Assembly (NCBI GenBank): GCA_902791215.1
Contig: CADAUZ010000003.1
Span: 92,301 to 156,300, forward strand
Length of the DNA stretch: 64,000 bases
From: Oscillospiraceae bacterium
Lineage (GTDB): Bacteria; Bacillota; Clostridia; Oscillospirales; Oscillospiraceae
Reading direction: 5' to 3'
Shown: positions 43,879 to 53,282 of the stretch, piece after piece
Position numbering within the stretch: the first letter of the stretch is position 1
How the letters are laid out: each line of letters begins with the position of its first letter
Program-made: the position numbers and the translations under genes
Notes under the pieces: generated by a model
Told to the model about the DNA's origin: nothing
The model's database searches: none
What the model saw: only the letters and a program-made list of their open reading frames with translations

Positions 43879-44943
43879 ATGTCTTGTCTCGAAAGGTTTC
43901 TGTGGACCAAGCTACCACGCTCAGTGGTTCCTTCTTGTAAGGGCATACTCAGCCATTGGGCTCATCTTGCTGCCCGTGCTGCCTTCCGGAAAGGCATTGT
44001 CTCTTATTGCGGGCACCGGAATCCTGTTGAACCGGGAACCTGGGCCGGCGGCATTGTCGGTCTGAAGAGCATTCTCGGTGTGAAAAAGCGTGAACAGGCA
44101 CTCGATATTCTCCGACAGCTCTCAGATCTCGGGTATCTCAGCTTTGAGCTGGACGCTAAAACGAAGCTGCTGACGTACCGCATCACGGATTATGAGCTGG
44201 ATTACTGCGGCGCTCCCTGTGATCCCGGTGCTGTATATGCTACCCCCGGCTATGGCTTTCTATGTATCCCCCGGTCTATTACAGAAAGACTTGTATCTCA
44301 AAACTACATATTTAATGAAGCTGATGCATGGCTGGATCTTTGGTGCCACACCGTATCGATGGATCCGCACAATGCGTTTTCTTTTTTTGCTCCGGTTTGT
44401 CAATATGGCAAATACGGAGTTTTTCTGACTTTGGAGAATCTGGGACAGCGTTGGGGCTGGGAGAAGACCAAGGTATGGAGGTTCCTGCAAAAGCACGCGG
44501 ACGTCTTCGCTCTATGCCGGCTCCCCGGCTCTTATGGCTGTCTCATTTTCAATACGCTCTATCCCTGCGATACAGAGGTCTCTCTTCCAACAGACGAGCA
44601 AATAGCTAACGTGCTCGGAGCTGTACGGGATTTTTCCCGGCATGTTGTCAGACATGGGTTACAGCGTGAGCATATGAGTCGGATGGTCGTGTGGTACAGC
44701 CGCCGCTATCTTCTTTCGGTCGGCCTCCTGTCCCCTTCTGCTCGTCAAAACCGTCGCGTTGCACTTTTCCATACCTTTAAACGCGCGTATATTTCTCTCT
44801 GTTGGATTTGGAAGAATGGTGATTATGACTGCCAAGGTGTAGTTAACAGGAGTCCCCCACAGTCTTCCAGTGCTGCTCCGATCAGAGGCCCCTGTCCGGT
44901 GGATCTGAACGAATACTCTAAGGAGCTTTTCAGCTATGCATAA
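43879..44943 (+). CDS. Element-encoded protein with winged-helix-like segments
   Basis: 354 residues; I do not recognise a named family. Two stretches look like winged helices: GVKKREQALDILRQLSDLGY with a following beta wing (residues about 67-105), and LENLGQRWGWEKTKVWRFLQ (about 180-200). This would fit a replication-initiator or transcription-factor role in a mobile element. GGAGG precedes the ATG. It overlaps the next gene by 8 bases, so the two are coupled. Confidence 0.65.
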   Translation: MSCLERFLWTKLPRSVVPSCKGILSHWAHLAARAAFRKGIVSYCGHRNPVEPGTWAGGIVGLKSILGVKKREQALDILRQLSDLGYLSFELDAKTKLLTYRITDYELDYCGAPCDPGAVYATPGYGFLCIPRSITERLVSQNYIFNEADAWLDLWCHTVSMDPHNAFSFFAPVCQYGKYGVFLTLENLGQRWGWEKTKVWRFLQKHADVFALCRLPGSYGCLIFNTLYPCDTEVSLPTDEQIANVLGAVRDFSRHVVRHGLQREHMSRMVVWYSRRYLLSVGLLSPSARQNRRVALFHTFKRAYISLCWIWKNGDYDCQGVVNRSPPQSSSAAPIRGPCPVDLNEYSKELFSYA

Positions 44944-45556
44944 CAACTCTCTTTGCACCGCCGCGAACGCCGAGGCGGTTCTTTCTTTTCTGCGTGATCG
45001 TGGTATCCTTGAGGACGATGGCGCAACACCCCAGCAGGTAGAGGAGAAAAAGCGAAAGCAAGCGTATCACAACACGCTTCTCCTGCTCACAAATTATCGA
45101 AGCATTCTTTGGCAGACCGAAAGCGAGCTGGAATCCGTGGCCGCCGAGCTCAATCTCCCTCTGCGAAAGCTTGACGCTGTACTGAGCCGAATTGACGCAG
45201 AGATCGGCATGGAAAACCGTCGGCTTGAGCTTCGCTTGGAGAGGCTGGCTAAAACCCGGCAGCTTTTGGATCAGATCAATGATGCTCTGACTTCGCTCAA
45301 GCATAAGCCTGGTAACGGCCAGTTGCTATATGATCTTATCTACTTGACCTATATTGCGGAGGATAAGATGCGCCAGACAGACGTTCTCTTTCGCCTGAAC
45401 GTTTCCAGGCGTCACTATTACAGGCTGAAGGAACAGGCAATCAGCATAATTTCACTCAGACTGTGGTGTGCTCCCAATTCAGACCTTGATCTATGGCTGG
45501 AACTGGTGTCCATGCTGAGCAAAGGAGAGAAAAAAACAGCAAAGTCTGGTTCCTGA
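44936..45556 (+). CDS. ArpU/RinA-like putative transcription regulator
   Basis: 206-residue, mostly helical protein. A coiled-coil-rich first half (ELRLERLAKTRQLLDQINDA) precedes a sigma-factor-region-4-like or RinA-like end (MRQTDVLFRLNVSRRHYYRL KEQA, residues about 145-170). Such proteins activate late genes in phages and elements. It could control the conjugation operon at 48 kb, by inference. Followed by a strong terminator. Confidence 0.6.
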   Translation: MHNNSLCTAANAEAVLSFLRDRGILEDDGATPQQVEEKKRKQAYHNTLLLLTNYRSILWQTESELESVAAELNLPLRKLDAVLSRIDAEIGMENRRLELRLERLAKTRQLLDQINDALTSLKHKPGNGQLLYDLIYLTYIAEDKMRQTDVLFRLNVSRRHYYRLKEQAISIISLRLWCAPNSDLDLWLELVSMLSKGEKKTAKSGS

Positions 45557-45564
45557 TGATCTGA

Positions 45565-45606
45565 AACAGCGCCCGGCTGGCCTAAAATGACCTGCCGGGC
45601 GCTGTT
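45565..45606 (+). terminator. Terminator after the ArpU-like gene
   Basis: Perfect 13-bp stem AACAGCGCCCGGC / GCCGGGCGCTGTT, with a 16-base loop and CTTG after it. Confidence 0.75.
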
Positions 45607-45698
45607 CTTGGGCCTCTTCTCCTGATCAAGAATTCGTGCCCCACAAAAAGCGGGAGGCTGCCAAACGACAGTCTCCCTTCGTTATCTCAGGAAATCAG

Positions 45699-46883
45699 TC
45701 ACTGCTTTTTCCAGTTTCGCAGGATTTCCATGCCCATATGACGGCCCTGGCGCATCGCCCCTTTGGGGCAGAACTCCTGGCAGCAGAAACAGTGTATGCA
45801 GACGCTCCGGTTGATTTGAGGTTTCCCCTTCTTCATTGTGATTGCCTTGGCGGGACAGATCTGCGCGCACTTGCCACAGCCGATGCAGGCGGATGCTTCG
45901 AGTTTGGGAAAAGGCGTAATAACACGAGCTACGAAAAAGTCCGCAATCTTTCCGAAGAAACCGCCTCCCAGCACCTTATAGAACACGTTTTGCTGAGCTG
46001 GAATCGTCTTGAAATCAGAGATTACGAACTTTGAAAGATCGCCGAAAATGCTGATCTCCTTCGGATTATCAGGCAGCAGTCCTCTCTCTGCCGCGGCACG
46101 CAAGGTAGGGATATCCTGCGGTTTCAGGCCGATCAGCTCTGCCGCCACGGCGTCAAGCATATGGCCGTTTCGGCTGGCGAGAAGGTAGCCGATCTCCCGC
46201 GGTGTCCCCATTGTGGGACCGTTGCCCTCCATGCCGATGACAGCGTCGCAGATACAGAGACGGGGTTTTGAGTATTCGTAGAGGTCTACCAGTACATTGG
46301 CAAAATCCTCTGCTCTGGGATAGCTGTAATGAAACTCCGGCTTCCGTGCGCCCGGGATCGAACCGAAGAAGTTCTTGACCGCGCAGGTCATGCCCATCAT
46401 GGCATGGGTTTTGAGCTTGCAGAGGTCAATAATCGCATCGACCTTTCCGAGCCAGGCGGTATAGGGGAAGGTCTTCGCCTGTGCCGCTTCCGGAAAGCTG
46501 ACCTCCACCGTGGAGAAATCATTGTTGAGCCTTGCGCCGAAGCTCTCAGCTTTGCGCATCCCGCAAACATCATAGACGACCTTCAGATACGGCGCGGAAT
46601 AGATGCCGCCGGGGCTGTCGCCGAGAACAACCTCTGCACCTCTCTCTCGGAGCAGGCGGACCAGCGCGCAAACTACAGCGGGATGTACGGTAGCCGCGCT
46701 TTCCGGTTTCATGGCCGAGACCAGATTGACTTTGATGCCTACCGTCATTCCCGGCTGTACGAAGTCCAGTCCCCTGATCGGATCAAGTGCGTCCCGCAGG
46801 GCGGATTCTACTATTTCGTCGTCGTAATCGCCGCAGCGAACAACGGAAACGTCATATTGATTCAAAAAAAGCACCCTTTTCAC
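45699..46883 (-). CDS. DUF362 protein with 4Fe-4S ferredoxin domain
   Basis: About 394 residues. A DUF362 domain (VGIKVNLVSAMKPESAATVH ... CKLKTHAMMGMTCAVKNFFG) is followed by two 4Fe-4S clusters at the C-terminus (CIGCGKCAQICP and CIHCFCCQEFCP). Probably a redox or electron-transfer protein; the partner is unknown. No clear Shine-Dalgarno precedes the GTG at 46883; GTG 46874 is a possible alternative. Part of a minus-strand cargo group in the element. Confidence 0.85.
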   Translation of the reverse strand: MKRVLFLNQYDVSVVRCGDYDDEIVESALRDALDPIRGLDFVQPGMTVGIKVNLVSAMKPESAATVHPAVVCALVRLLRERGAEVVLGDSPGGIYSAPYLKVVYDVCGMRKAESFGARLNNDFSTVEVSFPEAAQAKTFPYTAWLGKVDAIIDLCKLKTHAMMGMTCAVKNFFGSIPGARKPEFHYSYPRAEDFANVLVDLYEYSKPRLCICDAVIGMEGNGPTMGTPREIGYLLASRNGHMLDAVAAELIGLKPQDIPTLRAAAERGLLPDNPKEISIFGDLSKFVISDFKTIPAQQNVFYKVLGGGFFGKIADFFVARVITPFPKLEASACIGCGKCAQICPAKAITMKKGKPQINRSVCIHCFCCQEFCPKGAMRQGRHMGMEILRNWKKQ

Positions 46884-46933
46884 GATCTATGGTTCGAACA
46901 TAAACAGATAATTGCCCTGATAGCATCCGAGTC

Positions 46934-47422
46934 TCAAAATAAATACTTTCGATTCAGAAATACATCCTTCTCCACTGTGAAGGCCGTCATTTCATTCTCT
47001 GTTCTTTCTTCGGCAAAGCCCATCCGGTACAGCACATCCAGAAACCATGTATGGCATGGACTAACCCGAACAGCCACCTGCGCAGCATCGGCATTTGAGA
47101 ATGCGCGATCGATCATGCGCAGAGCAACATAGGTAGCCGTTCGACGTAGATTATAGCCGACTTCACCGAGCATCAGATATACTTCCAAGGTATCTTTTTG
47201 ACCGTTTTTGCTCCGGAGACCTGCAACTCCCACCGGTGTTTCATATACCAGTGCCAGGCAGTCCAAACGTCCCGGCTCCGCTACGCTTCTTTCGAACCAC
47301 GTTCTTAATTCAATCACGTCCGAAGGCAGATCGTTCGGCGTTATTGCGCCGGCTGTCCTCCCGAGCCAGCGCTCCAGGATTGGCAGATGTCTCCTCTCAA
47401 GCTGTTCAGTCCAAATGTCCAA
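46934..47422 (-). CDS. GNAT-family N-acetyltransferase
   Basis: 162-residue acetyltransferase-like protein. A GNAT fold is suggested by LERWLGRTAGAITPND, PVGVAGLRSKNGQKDTLEVY and the C-terminal FLDVLYRMGFAEER. The start is TTG with GGTGGAGGG upstream. Substrate unknown. Cargo gene between the ferredoxin and nitroreductase genes. Confidence 0.75.
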   Translation of the reverse strand: MDIWTEQLERRHLPILERWLGRTAGAITPNDLPSDVIELRTWFERSVAEPGRLDCLALVYETPVGVAGLRSKNGQKDTLEVYLMLGEVGYNLRRTATYVALRMIDRAFSNADAAQVAVRVSPCHTWFLDVLYRMGFAEERTENEMTAFTVEKDVFLNRKYLF

Positions 47423-47460
47423 CGCTCAGCCCTCCACCTCAAACTCGTTTGGGCAGCAAT

Positions 47461-47952
47461 TCAGATAAAATGAATTCTGCCCTCGTCGAAGCGATCCTGC
47501 TGCTTTCGTTCCTCTGCTGGATACCCAAGTGGAAAGATTGCGAATGCCCGAAGCCCCTCGGGCATGTTGAGAATCGTCTCCACGGCCTTCATGCGCTCCT
47601 CAACGGGCGCGATTCCCAGCCAGACGCCGCCAAGGCCTTGTTCTCCGCAAGCCAGCCAAAGGTTTTCCATGGCGATGCTCATATCGATCTGCGCATAAGC
47701 CGGAGCCCAGAGCTTTTCCCGGTATACGCTGACAATAGCAACCGGGGCCGTTTTCGTACACCCCGCATAAGGGCTGACCCGAGACAATTCTTCCAGTTTG
47801 CTCCGGTCTCTTACAACATAAAACTCCCACGGCTGTTGGTTTCCTGCAGACGGGGCCGCCATGGCCGCGCGAAGTATCGCAAGAATTATTTCATCCTCCA
47901 CCGGTTGGTCTGTATACTTTCGGATGCTGACACGTTCAAAAATTTCTTTCAT
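47461..47952 (-). CDS. Nitroreductase family protein
   Basis: 163-residue FMN flavoprotein. RVSIRKYTDQPVEDEII, APSAGNQQPWEFYVV and GLGGVWLGI are standard nitroreductase motifs. GGGAGG upstream of the ATG. With the ferredoxin-domain protein it suggests a small redox cargo, maybe for xenobiotic or nitro-compound reduction. Confidence 0.92.
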   Translation of the reverse strand: MKEIFERVSIRKYTDQPVEDEIILAILRAAMAAPSAGNQQPWEFYVVRDRSKLEELSRVSPYAGCTKTAPVAIVSVYREKLWAPAYAQIDMSIAMENLWLACGEQGLGGVWLGIAPVEERMKAVETILNMPEGLRAFAIFPLGYPAEERKQQDRFDEGRIHFI

Positions 47953-48021
47953 TAAATCGCCTCCCGCCCGTTAATCTGCTTTCAGTATAGTCTCTTTTAA
48001 CCTGTCTTGCAAGGCAGAAAG

Positions 48022-48098
48022 ATGGCACCAAAATGGCACCTCCAAGGCACTGACACGGGAAACGAACCGTGGTATATTTGTATCGTCCCAAATTGGGA
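48022..48098 (+). promoter_or_regulatory. Promoter/operator region of the conjugation operon
   Basis: CTGACA (48050-48055) and TATATT (48073-48078) with a 17-base spacer that holds the dyad CACGG-N8-CCGTG (48054-48071). Upstream are two ATGGCACC copies with an 11-base period (48022, 48033). Over the start lies the near-palindrome TCCCAAATTGGGA (48086-48098). Control by an element regulator is likely. Confidence 0.55.
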
Positions 48099-48109
48099 TC
48101 AGGTGAAAG

Positions 48110-48155
48110 AACGCCGTACATCATGAATTGCTCCCTCATGATTGCGGCGTTTTTT
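48110..48155 (+). terminator. Leader terminator/attenuator ahead of virB2
   Basis: Stem AACGCCG-TA-CATCATGA with TCATGAT-TG-CGGCGTT and a T6 run, located between the predicted start (about 48085) and the first gene (48187). This is the layout of transcription attenuation. Confidence 0.6.
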
Positions 48156-48186
48156 CATGCCATCTTACCAGAAGGAGGTGAGGCTT

Positions 48187-48543
48187 ATGGAAAAAAGACT
48201 TCGGCTGCGGGACAGACTGGTTACGGCATTCTGGTCCGTGATCGGGATGCTCTCCGCCGCCGTATGCACTGTCCACCCGGTCATGGCAGACTCCATCTTT
48301 GACCGCATCCGGTCCATTGTGACGGATATCTACGGTCAGATCGTGGCAATCTCCACGATTGTCGCAGTTACTGTGGCAAGTATCGCCCTGATTGTCCGTA
48401 TGATCTCCCGCAACCAGCGGGCTGTGGATGAAGCAACGAGCTGGCTCAAGCGCATTGTCGTGGCGTGGATCATTCTGAATTCTCTGGGCTTTGTCGTTGC
48501 CTATCTGCAGCCCCTTGTCGCCGGCGGCCAGTACACGGGCTAA
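48187..48543 (+). CDS. VirB2/TrbC-like conjugal pilin
   Basis: 118-residue small membrane protein. A signal-like segment (TAFWSVIGMLSAAVCTVHPV, cleavage near VMADS) is followed by two membrane helices (IVAISTIVAVTVASIALIVR and IVVAWIILNSLGFVVAYLQP), the pilin pattern of type IV secretion. ATG 48187 follows AAGGAGG. First gene of the operon. Confidence 0.82.
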   Translation: MEKRLRLRDRLVTAFWSVIGMLSAAVCTVHPVMADSIFDRIRSIVTDIYGQIVAISTIVAVTVASIALIVRMISRNQRAVDEATSWLKRIVVAWIILNSLGFVVAYLQPLVAGGQYTG

Positions 48544-48569
48544 GCTCTCCCGGTCAGGCAGGAACGGAG

Positions 48570-51242
48570 GTGATAAATCGCATCGTGACCTGGATCAGCA
48601 GTGTGATGACCTCGCTTATGGACGCGGTATCCGGGCTGTTTCTCGATGCGCTCGGCACAGATATGGTGGTCATGGAGGAGTATTTCCCCTTTGTGACAAA
48701 GGCCTTCGGCATTCTCCAGTATACCGCCTGGGCATTGTTATTTCTCATAACCGCCTGGCAGCTCTTCCGCGCTTTCGGCGGGCCGATCACAGACGCAGAG
48801 AATCCGCTGACGCTCGTTGCGAGAAGCATTCTCTTTGCCATAATGATCGGCTATGCCCAGTCCATCTTCCAGATGACGCTGGATATAGCCCGCGCGCCCT
48901 ATACGGCTCTGATGGAGGTCACCATGACGGCGGAGGACTTCACCTTTGCCGGGATCGAAGAGGCATTGAAAAACGGCCTTGTGACCATTGTGGCAACCAC
49001 GTCCATCGTTGGGACGCTGCTGCTTGTGATTCTGGAGATCGCCCTCGGCTGGAACTATTTCAAGCTCCTGCTTGAGACGGTCGAACGTTATGTGGTGGTC
49101 GGCGTCCTCTGCTATACCTCTCCCCTGGCCTTCGCCATGGGCGGCTCGAAAGAGACGAACTCCGTATTCCGCTCCTGGTGCCGTATGGTCGGCTCTCAGC
49201 TGATTCTGCTCATTATGAACGTCTGGTTCCTTCGGGCCTTCGGATCATCCGTCGGCCAGTTTATAGGAAACGGCGGCGCGCTGACAAACGGCCAGGGCAG
49301 CATCTTTCTCTGGCTGTTCTGCACGCTTGCTTTCCTCAAATGCGCTCAGCGCTTTGACAGCTATCTGTCCTCCATTGGCTTGAACGTCGCTCAGACCGGG
49401 TCCAGTATGGCAATGGAGATGATGATGGCGGCACGGGTACTCAGCGGTGTCGGCGGCGGCAAAGCAGCAGGCAGTGTCTTCCGCGGCTCAGCAGCAGTGG
49501 GCGCTGCACATACGACAAGCACCGCAACCGGTTTTGCGTCAGGCTTTGCCAATCGCTTCAAGGGCAACAGTTATGTTCGAGATGCCGTCGTAAGCGGCGG
49601 TACCCGGATGGGTGCCGGCGGCTCCGTCGGCTTTGTCGGAAGAGCTTTCGGAGGAATCGCCGCCAGGAACGGCGCTTCTCTCTCAGGCGAATCGATCGCT
49701 TCCGTTGCCTCCCGCCCCGCTGCCGTCTCAGGCAGTATCGGCGGAGACATCGCCGATCGCAGTCTTCAGAATTACATGCCGCAGTTTGCCGGGCGTCAGC
49801 TAAAGAATACGCAGATCAGCGGCGGACGCATCAGCACACAATCTGTGGGAGCCGATGGCAAGCAAACCTCTGTAGAGATGTTCAGCACCTCCCAGTTTGA
49901 CCGGCCTGCAGGCCCGCACGCGCTTGTCACGGCTTCTGACGGAAGCCAATGGTATCAGGTTGCGCGCGGCTCCGACGCCGGTTCCTTCTATGATGCCCCG
50001 CATTTCAGCGGAAGCGCAGACGAGGCGGCACAGGTTGCCTCCTTCTTCCCCGATGCCCCCGAAGGCACCATGCTCCGCAGCGTCGGGCAAGGCGAAATAG
50101 AGGCCATCTCCCCGGATGGCACCAGCTCCATGTGGTATAACAGTGCCATGTTCGAGGAACCGGACGCCCCGCACTCCATCATGGAATCCGCAAATGGCGT
50201 TGACTGGTACGCGATGCAGCCGCACGCAGAAGCGCCCGGGTTTGAATCCGAAAGCAGCCCTGCCGGTTCTCAGCCTGGTATGGTCAATGATTTCTCCGCT
50301 GTTGAACCCGCTTCTTCTGTATCCGGTGATGGCTACTCCCAGCCCAATGTTGCAGGCGAGTCTGTTCCCGCTCCGGAGAACACAGATTATATGTATACTC
50401 CCGCTCCGTTTATGGACGGTCAAGGCACAGATTCCTCCGGATATTCCGATTCTATGGGAATACCGCCGGATGCTCCTCTTGATTCCCCGATCACTGACGT
50501 TTCCCTTTCGGATACGGGCACGCCAAGCAGCTATACCCCCGGTGCCGATGTGTCTGCCGTTGGAGTTGAACCCCAGTTTGGAAACACGGATGTCAGTTTG
50601 GACATTCCCCAGACCGGTTCAGGAACGCCAGGCAGCCATGATATTGGTATAATTGAGCCCGTTTCCGGTGGTGCTCCCCAGTATGAGACTGCAGATACCG
50701 AAGCGTCTGTGTATGTTGAGCCCAGTGTCGTTTCCCCGTCTCAGCACAGTTCTCCGTCTGGTGATGGCAGCGAGCCTGAACCCGGGTCTTCTTCCGAACC
50801 AGCACACCTGAATCCTTCTCCCGCTTCCGGTAACGACTCAATGGATACTGCTGCCGCTTATAACCAGGCGCTCTTCCAAAGCTTCATGCCCGGATATGAA
50901 CAGCCTGTCACCGCCATCGACGGTTCCGGCCGCAGTGAAGGTCACTTTGAGGTGCGCCACGCTGACGGCTCAGGTACCATGTTTTTTGACAGTACGCGCT
51001 ACGCAGAGCCTCGCGGCGACCATAAGACCTTTGAGGACAGCAGCGGAGGGAAATGGTATGCAATCTCCGGACAGCCGGTCGTTGAGCACCGTCCGGTATA
51101 CGAAAACGGCAAACCGGTTTATGAGGGCGCAAGCGTCAAGACGATTTCAGTCGAGACCGTGCGCTATCGGAACCTGCCGAATAAGCATGCTTCTCCCGCT
51201 CCCCGACGTCAGCGTGACGGCAAGAATCCGAAGAAAAAATAA
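48570..51242 (+). CDS. TrbL/VirB6-like mating-channel protein with long repetitive tail
   Basis: About 890 residues. The first 330 or so contain five to six membrane helices (AWALLFLITAWQLFRAFGGP, LLVILEIALGWNYFKLLLET, IFLWLFCTLAFLKCAQRF) typical of TrbL. The tail is hydrophilic, rich in Gly/Ser then Pro/Ser. It holds three diverged copies of a unit of about 40 residues (DGxxxxM..S..F..P..PH.....G..WY) near 49850-49970, 50098-50226 and 50944-51072. Start is uncertain: GTG 48570 is used; GTG 48585 is possible. No ATG fits. Confidence 0.8.
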   Translation: MINRIVTWISSVMTSLMDAVSGLFLDALGTDMVVMEEYFPFVTKAFGILQYTAWALLFLITAWQLFRAFGGPITDAENPLTLVARSILFAIMIGYAQSIFQMTLDIARAPYTALMEVTMTAEDFTFAGIEEALKNGLVTIVATTSIVGTLLLVILEIALGWNYFKLLLETVERYVVVGVLCYTSPLAFAMGGSKETNSVFRSWCRMVGSQLILLIMNVWFLRAFGSSVGQFIGNGGALTNGQGSIFLWLFCTLAFLKCAQRFDSYLSSIGLNVAQTGSSMAMEMMMAARVLSGVGGGKAAGSVFRGSAAVGAAHTTSTATGFASGFANRFKGNSYVRDAVVSGGTRMGAGGSVGFVGRAFGGIAARNGASLSGESIASVASRPAAVSGSIGGDIADRSLQNYMPQFAGRQLKNTQISGGRISTQSVGADGKQTSVEMFSTSQFDRPAGPHALVTASDGSQWYQVARGSDAGSFYDAPHFSGSADEAAQVASFFPDAPEGTMLRSVGQGEIEAISPDGTSSMWYNSAMFEEPDAPHSIMESANGVDWYAMQPHAEAPGFESESSPAGSQPGMVNDFSAVEPASSVSGDGYSQPNVAGESVPAPENTDYMYTPAPFMDGQGTDSSGYSDSMGIPPDAPLDSPITDVSLSDTGTPSSYTPGADVSAVGVEPQFGNTDVSLDIPQTGSGTPGSHDIGIIEPVSGGAPQYETADTEASVYVEPSVVSPSQHSSPSGDGSEPEPGSSSEPAHLNPSPASGNDSMDTAAAYNQALFQSFMPGYEQPVTAIDGSGRSEGHFEVRHADGSGTMFFDSTRYAEPRGDHKTFEDSSGGKWYAISGQPVVEHRPVYENGKPVYEGASVKTISVETVRYRNLPNKHASPAPRRQRDGKNPKKK

Positions 51243-51305
51243 TACTCTCATCCGAGCAGCCGAACATTTAACCAGTTCGGCTGCTCTTTCAAGGAGGTGG
51301 TGTTC

Positions 51306-53282
51306 ATGGCTGAACCGGACAAGCGCCAGTTTGGTGACGGTTCAGACAACTATTCTCAGGCAGCATCCGATCTGGTCAGAGCTGCAAACGAAGCTCGAAA
51401 TCAGGCAACATCTGCCGCTGCCGGCGCTTCGGTCTCTGGCGGGATAAAGGTCGGCAAGGCAGTTGCAGGGATTGCAAAAGGCGCTGCCGTGGGCGGTCCC
51501 TGGGGCGCAATTGCATCCGCCGCCTGGAGCATGCGTCATACCCTATATAAATTGTTGGTATGTACCGCTCTGTTTTTTCTCTTTATTATTGTGACTATCG
51601 TTTCCCTCCCGTCCATCGTTACCAATGGCGTATTTGGACTTGATGGCTCAAAGCCTGTGGAGGGCGCTACGCTCACCGACACTTACGGTGAGATGGCAGC
51701 TGCCGTCTCCGCAGCTGTTAACCACGGCTATGATCTTTCTTTAGCCGAGGCAGACCGCCTGATTGAAGCCGGCGGTTATGACTACAAGCTCTCCATGGAT
51801 TCGCTGGTAAACTACGGTCATAGTTCCTCCGGGTATGATACCTGTTATGTCCTTGCGGCATATTCTGCCTCCATGGAGCAGCAGGGTACCTCCAAGGAGG
51901 ACATGGTTGCCAAGCTTGAAAGTGTCGCCGGGGCTATGTTCCCGGTCACCAGTGTGGAAAAAGAGCATGAACGGATCATCCCGCTGACTTACTACAGTTA
52001 TGCTCCTGTTACGCTGACGGTCATAACCTCGGCAGAGGATACCGGAGACGGTCAGTTCAGCTACGAAACCGGCCAAAGGACGTATTACTACCCCTATGAA
52101 TTTTATACCAGCGAGGAGCCCGTGACTGTGGACGCCTATCAGCCGGTTGATGTACGCATCCCGGTCTACGATGGCGGCACAGTCACGGGCTTTCGCTATG
52201 CAAGCTACTATGTGCCGGTCGGAACGGAAACGCTGTATCCGGATACAGAGATCGTGAAATACCTGGAGTGTACGATTCACCCCTTCGACAATTCCGTGAT
52301 CCACCGTGCCTTCGGCATTGATCCCTCTGCAACCTATGATCAGTTTCATATCACTTACGGCGAGGCGATCCAGCATATGGCCAACGCCCTGAAAATGACC
52401 CTTTATGGCTCGCTTGAGGGCGGGAAAGCCGTGCCGCTCACCGACGAAGAGCTGATTGCCTTTGTAAACAGGCAGGACTGCTCCCCGGCGCGAAAACACA
52501 TTCTCTCGACTGCGCTTTCTCTTGTCGGAAAAGTTCCGTATTTCTGGGGCGGCAAGTCCGCTCCCGGTTGGAACGACGCATGGAATACTCCGCGGCTTGT
52601 GACCTCGGAGGGCTCCAGCAGTTCCGGGACGATCCGTCCATACGGCCTTGACTGCAGCGGTTTTACCTCATGGGTCTACAACACGGCGATGGGCGTGGAG
52701 ATCGGCGCCGGCACCTCCGGACAATTTCCCAACACCATGGGAATAGACGCCTCCGAGCTTCTCCCCGGCGATCTCGCTTTTCTCGCCGGCGACGAAGGCT
52801 GGGAGCATGTGCTGATTTTTGCCGGGTACGACGAGTCAGGCAACCGGCTCTGGGTCCACTGCACCGCTGGCAGCGGAGTGGTTCTGAATATCCCGGATTA
52901 TGAATCTTCCCTTGTCTTCCGCCGCCTGACCATTGTGGATTACGACGCCGACGTCGGCGGTGAGGTCTGGGGTGAGCCGCTCTCGGAGCTCACAGTCGTC
53001 GTAACACATTACTGTGCCTGTCCGAAATGCTGCGGAGAAAACGCAGACGGTATCACGGCCAGCGGCAAATACGCTCAGCGCGGCATGGTTGCTATGTCCA
53101 GTTACTATCCCTTCGGGACGCAGATCATGATCAACGGCGTCATGTACACCGTGGAAGACCGCGGCGGTCCAGGCATTGAAGACAATATCCACCGCGTGGA
53201 CATCTTTGTCCCCGATCACCAGGAAGCCCTGCGTCTTGGCACTTACAACACGACCGCATATATCTACAGAATGGGCTGGTGA
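51306..53282 (+). CDS. Conjugal cell-wall hydrolase: NlpC/P60 plus 3D domain
   Basis: 658-residue VirB1-type protein. A cytoplasmic Ala-rich N-terminus precedes a membrane helix (LLVCTALFFLFIIVTIVSLP), a stalk of about 280 residues, an NlpC/P60 endopeptidase (catalytic Cys in GLDCSGFTSW, His in WEHVLIFAG), and a C-terminal 3D domain (YCACPKCCG, then VEDRGG and HRVDIF.PDH with the three aspartates), which resembles MltA/resuscitation factor transglycosylases. It would open peptidoglycan for the channel. ATG 51306 follows AGGAGG. Confidence 0.9.
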   Translation: MAEPDKRQFGDGSDNYSQAASDLVRAANEARNQATSAAAGASVSGGIKVGKAVAGIAKGAAVGGPWGAIASAAWSMRHTLYKLLVCTALFFLFIIVTIVSLPSIVTNGVFGLDGSKPVEGATLTDTYGEMAAAVSAAVNHGYDLSLAEADRLIEAGGYDYKLSMDSLVNYGHSSSGYDTCYVLAAYSASMEQQGTSKEDMVAKLESVAGAMFPVTSVEKEHERIIPLTYYSYAPVTLTVITSAEDTGDGQFSYETGQRTYYYPYEFYTSEEPVTVDAYQPVDVRIPVYDGGTVTGFRYASYYVPVGTETLYPDTEIVKYLECTIHPFDNSVIHRAFGIDPSATYDQFHITYGEAIQHMANALKMTLYGSLEGGKAVPLTDEELIAFVNRQDCSPARKHILSTALSLVGKVPYFWGGKSAPGWNDAWNTPRLVTSEGSSSSGTIRPYGLDCSGFTSWVYNTAMGVEIGAGTSGQFPNTMGIDASELLPGDLAFLAGDEGWEHVLIFAGYDESGNRLWVHCTAGSGVVLNIPDYESSLVFRRLTIVDYDADVGGEVWGEPLSELTVVVTHYCACPKCCGENADGITASGKYAQRGMVAMSSYYPFGTQIMINGVMYTVEDRGGPGIEDNIHRVDIFVPDHQEALRLGTYNTTAYIYRMGW

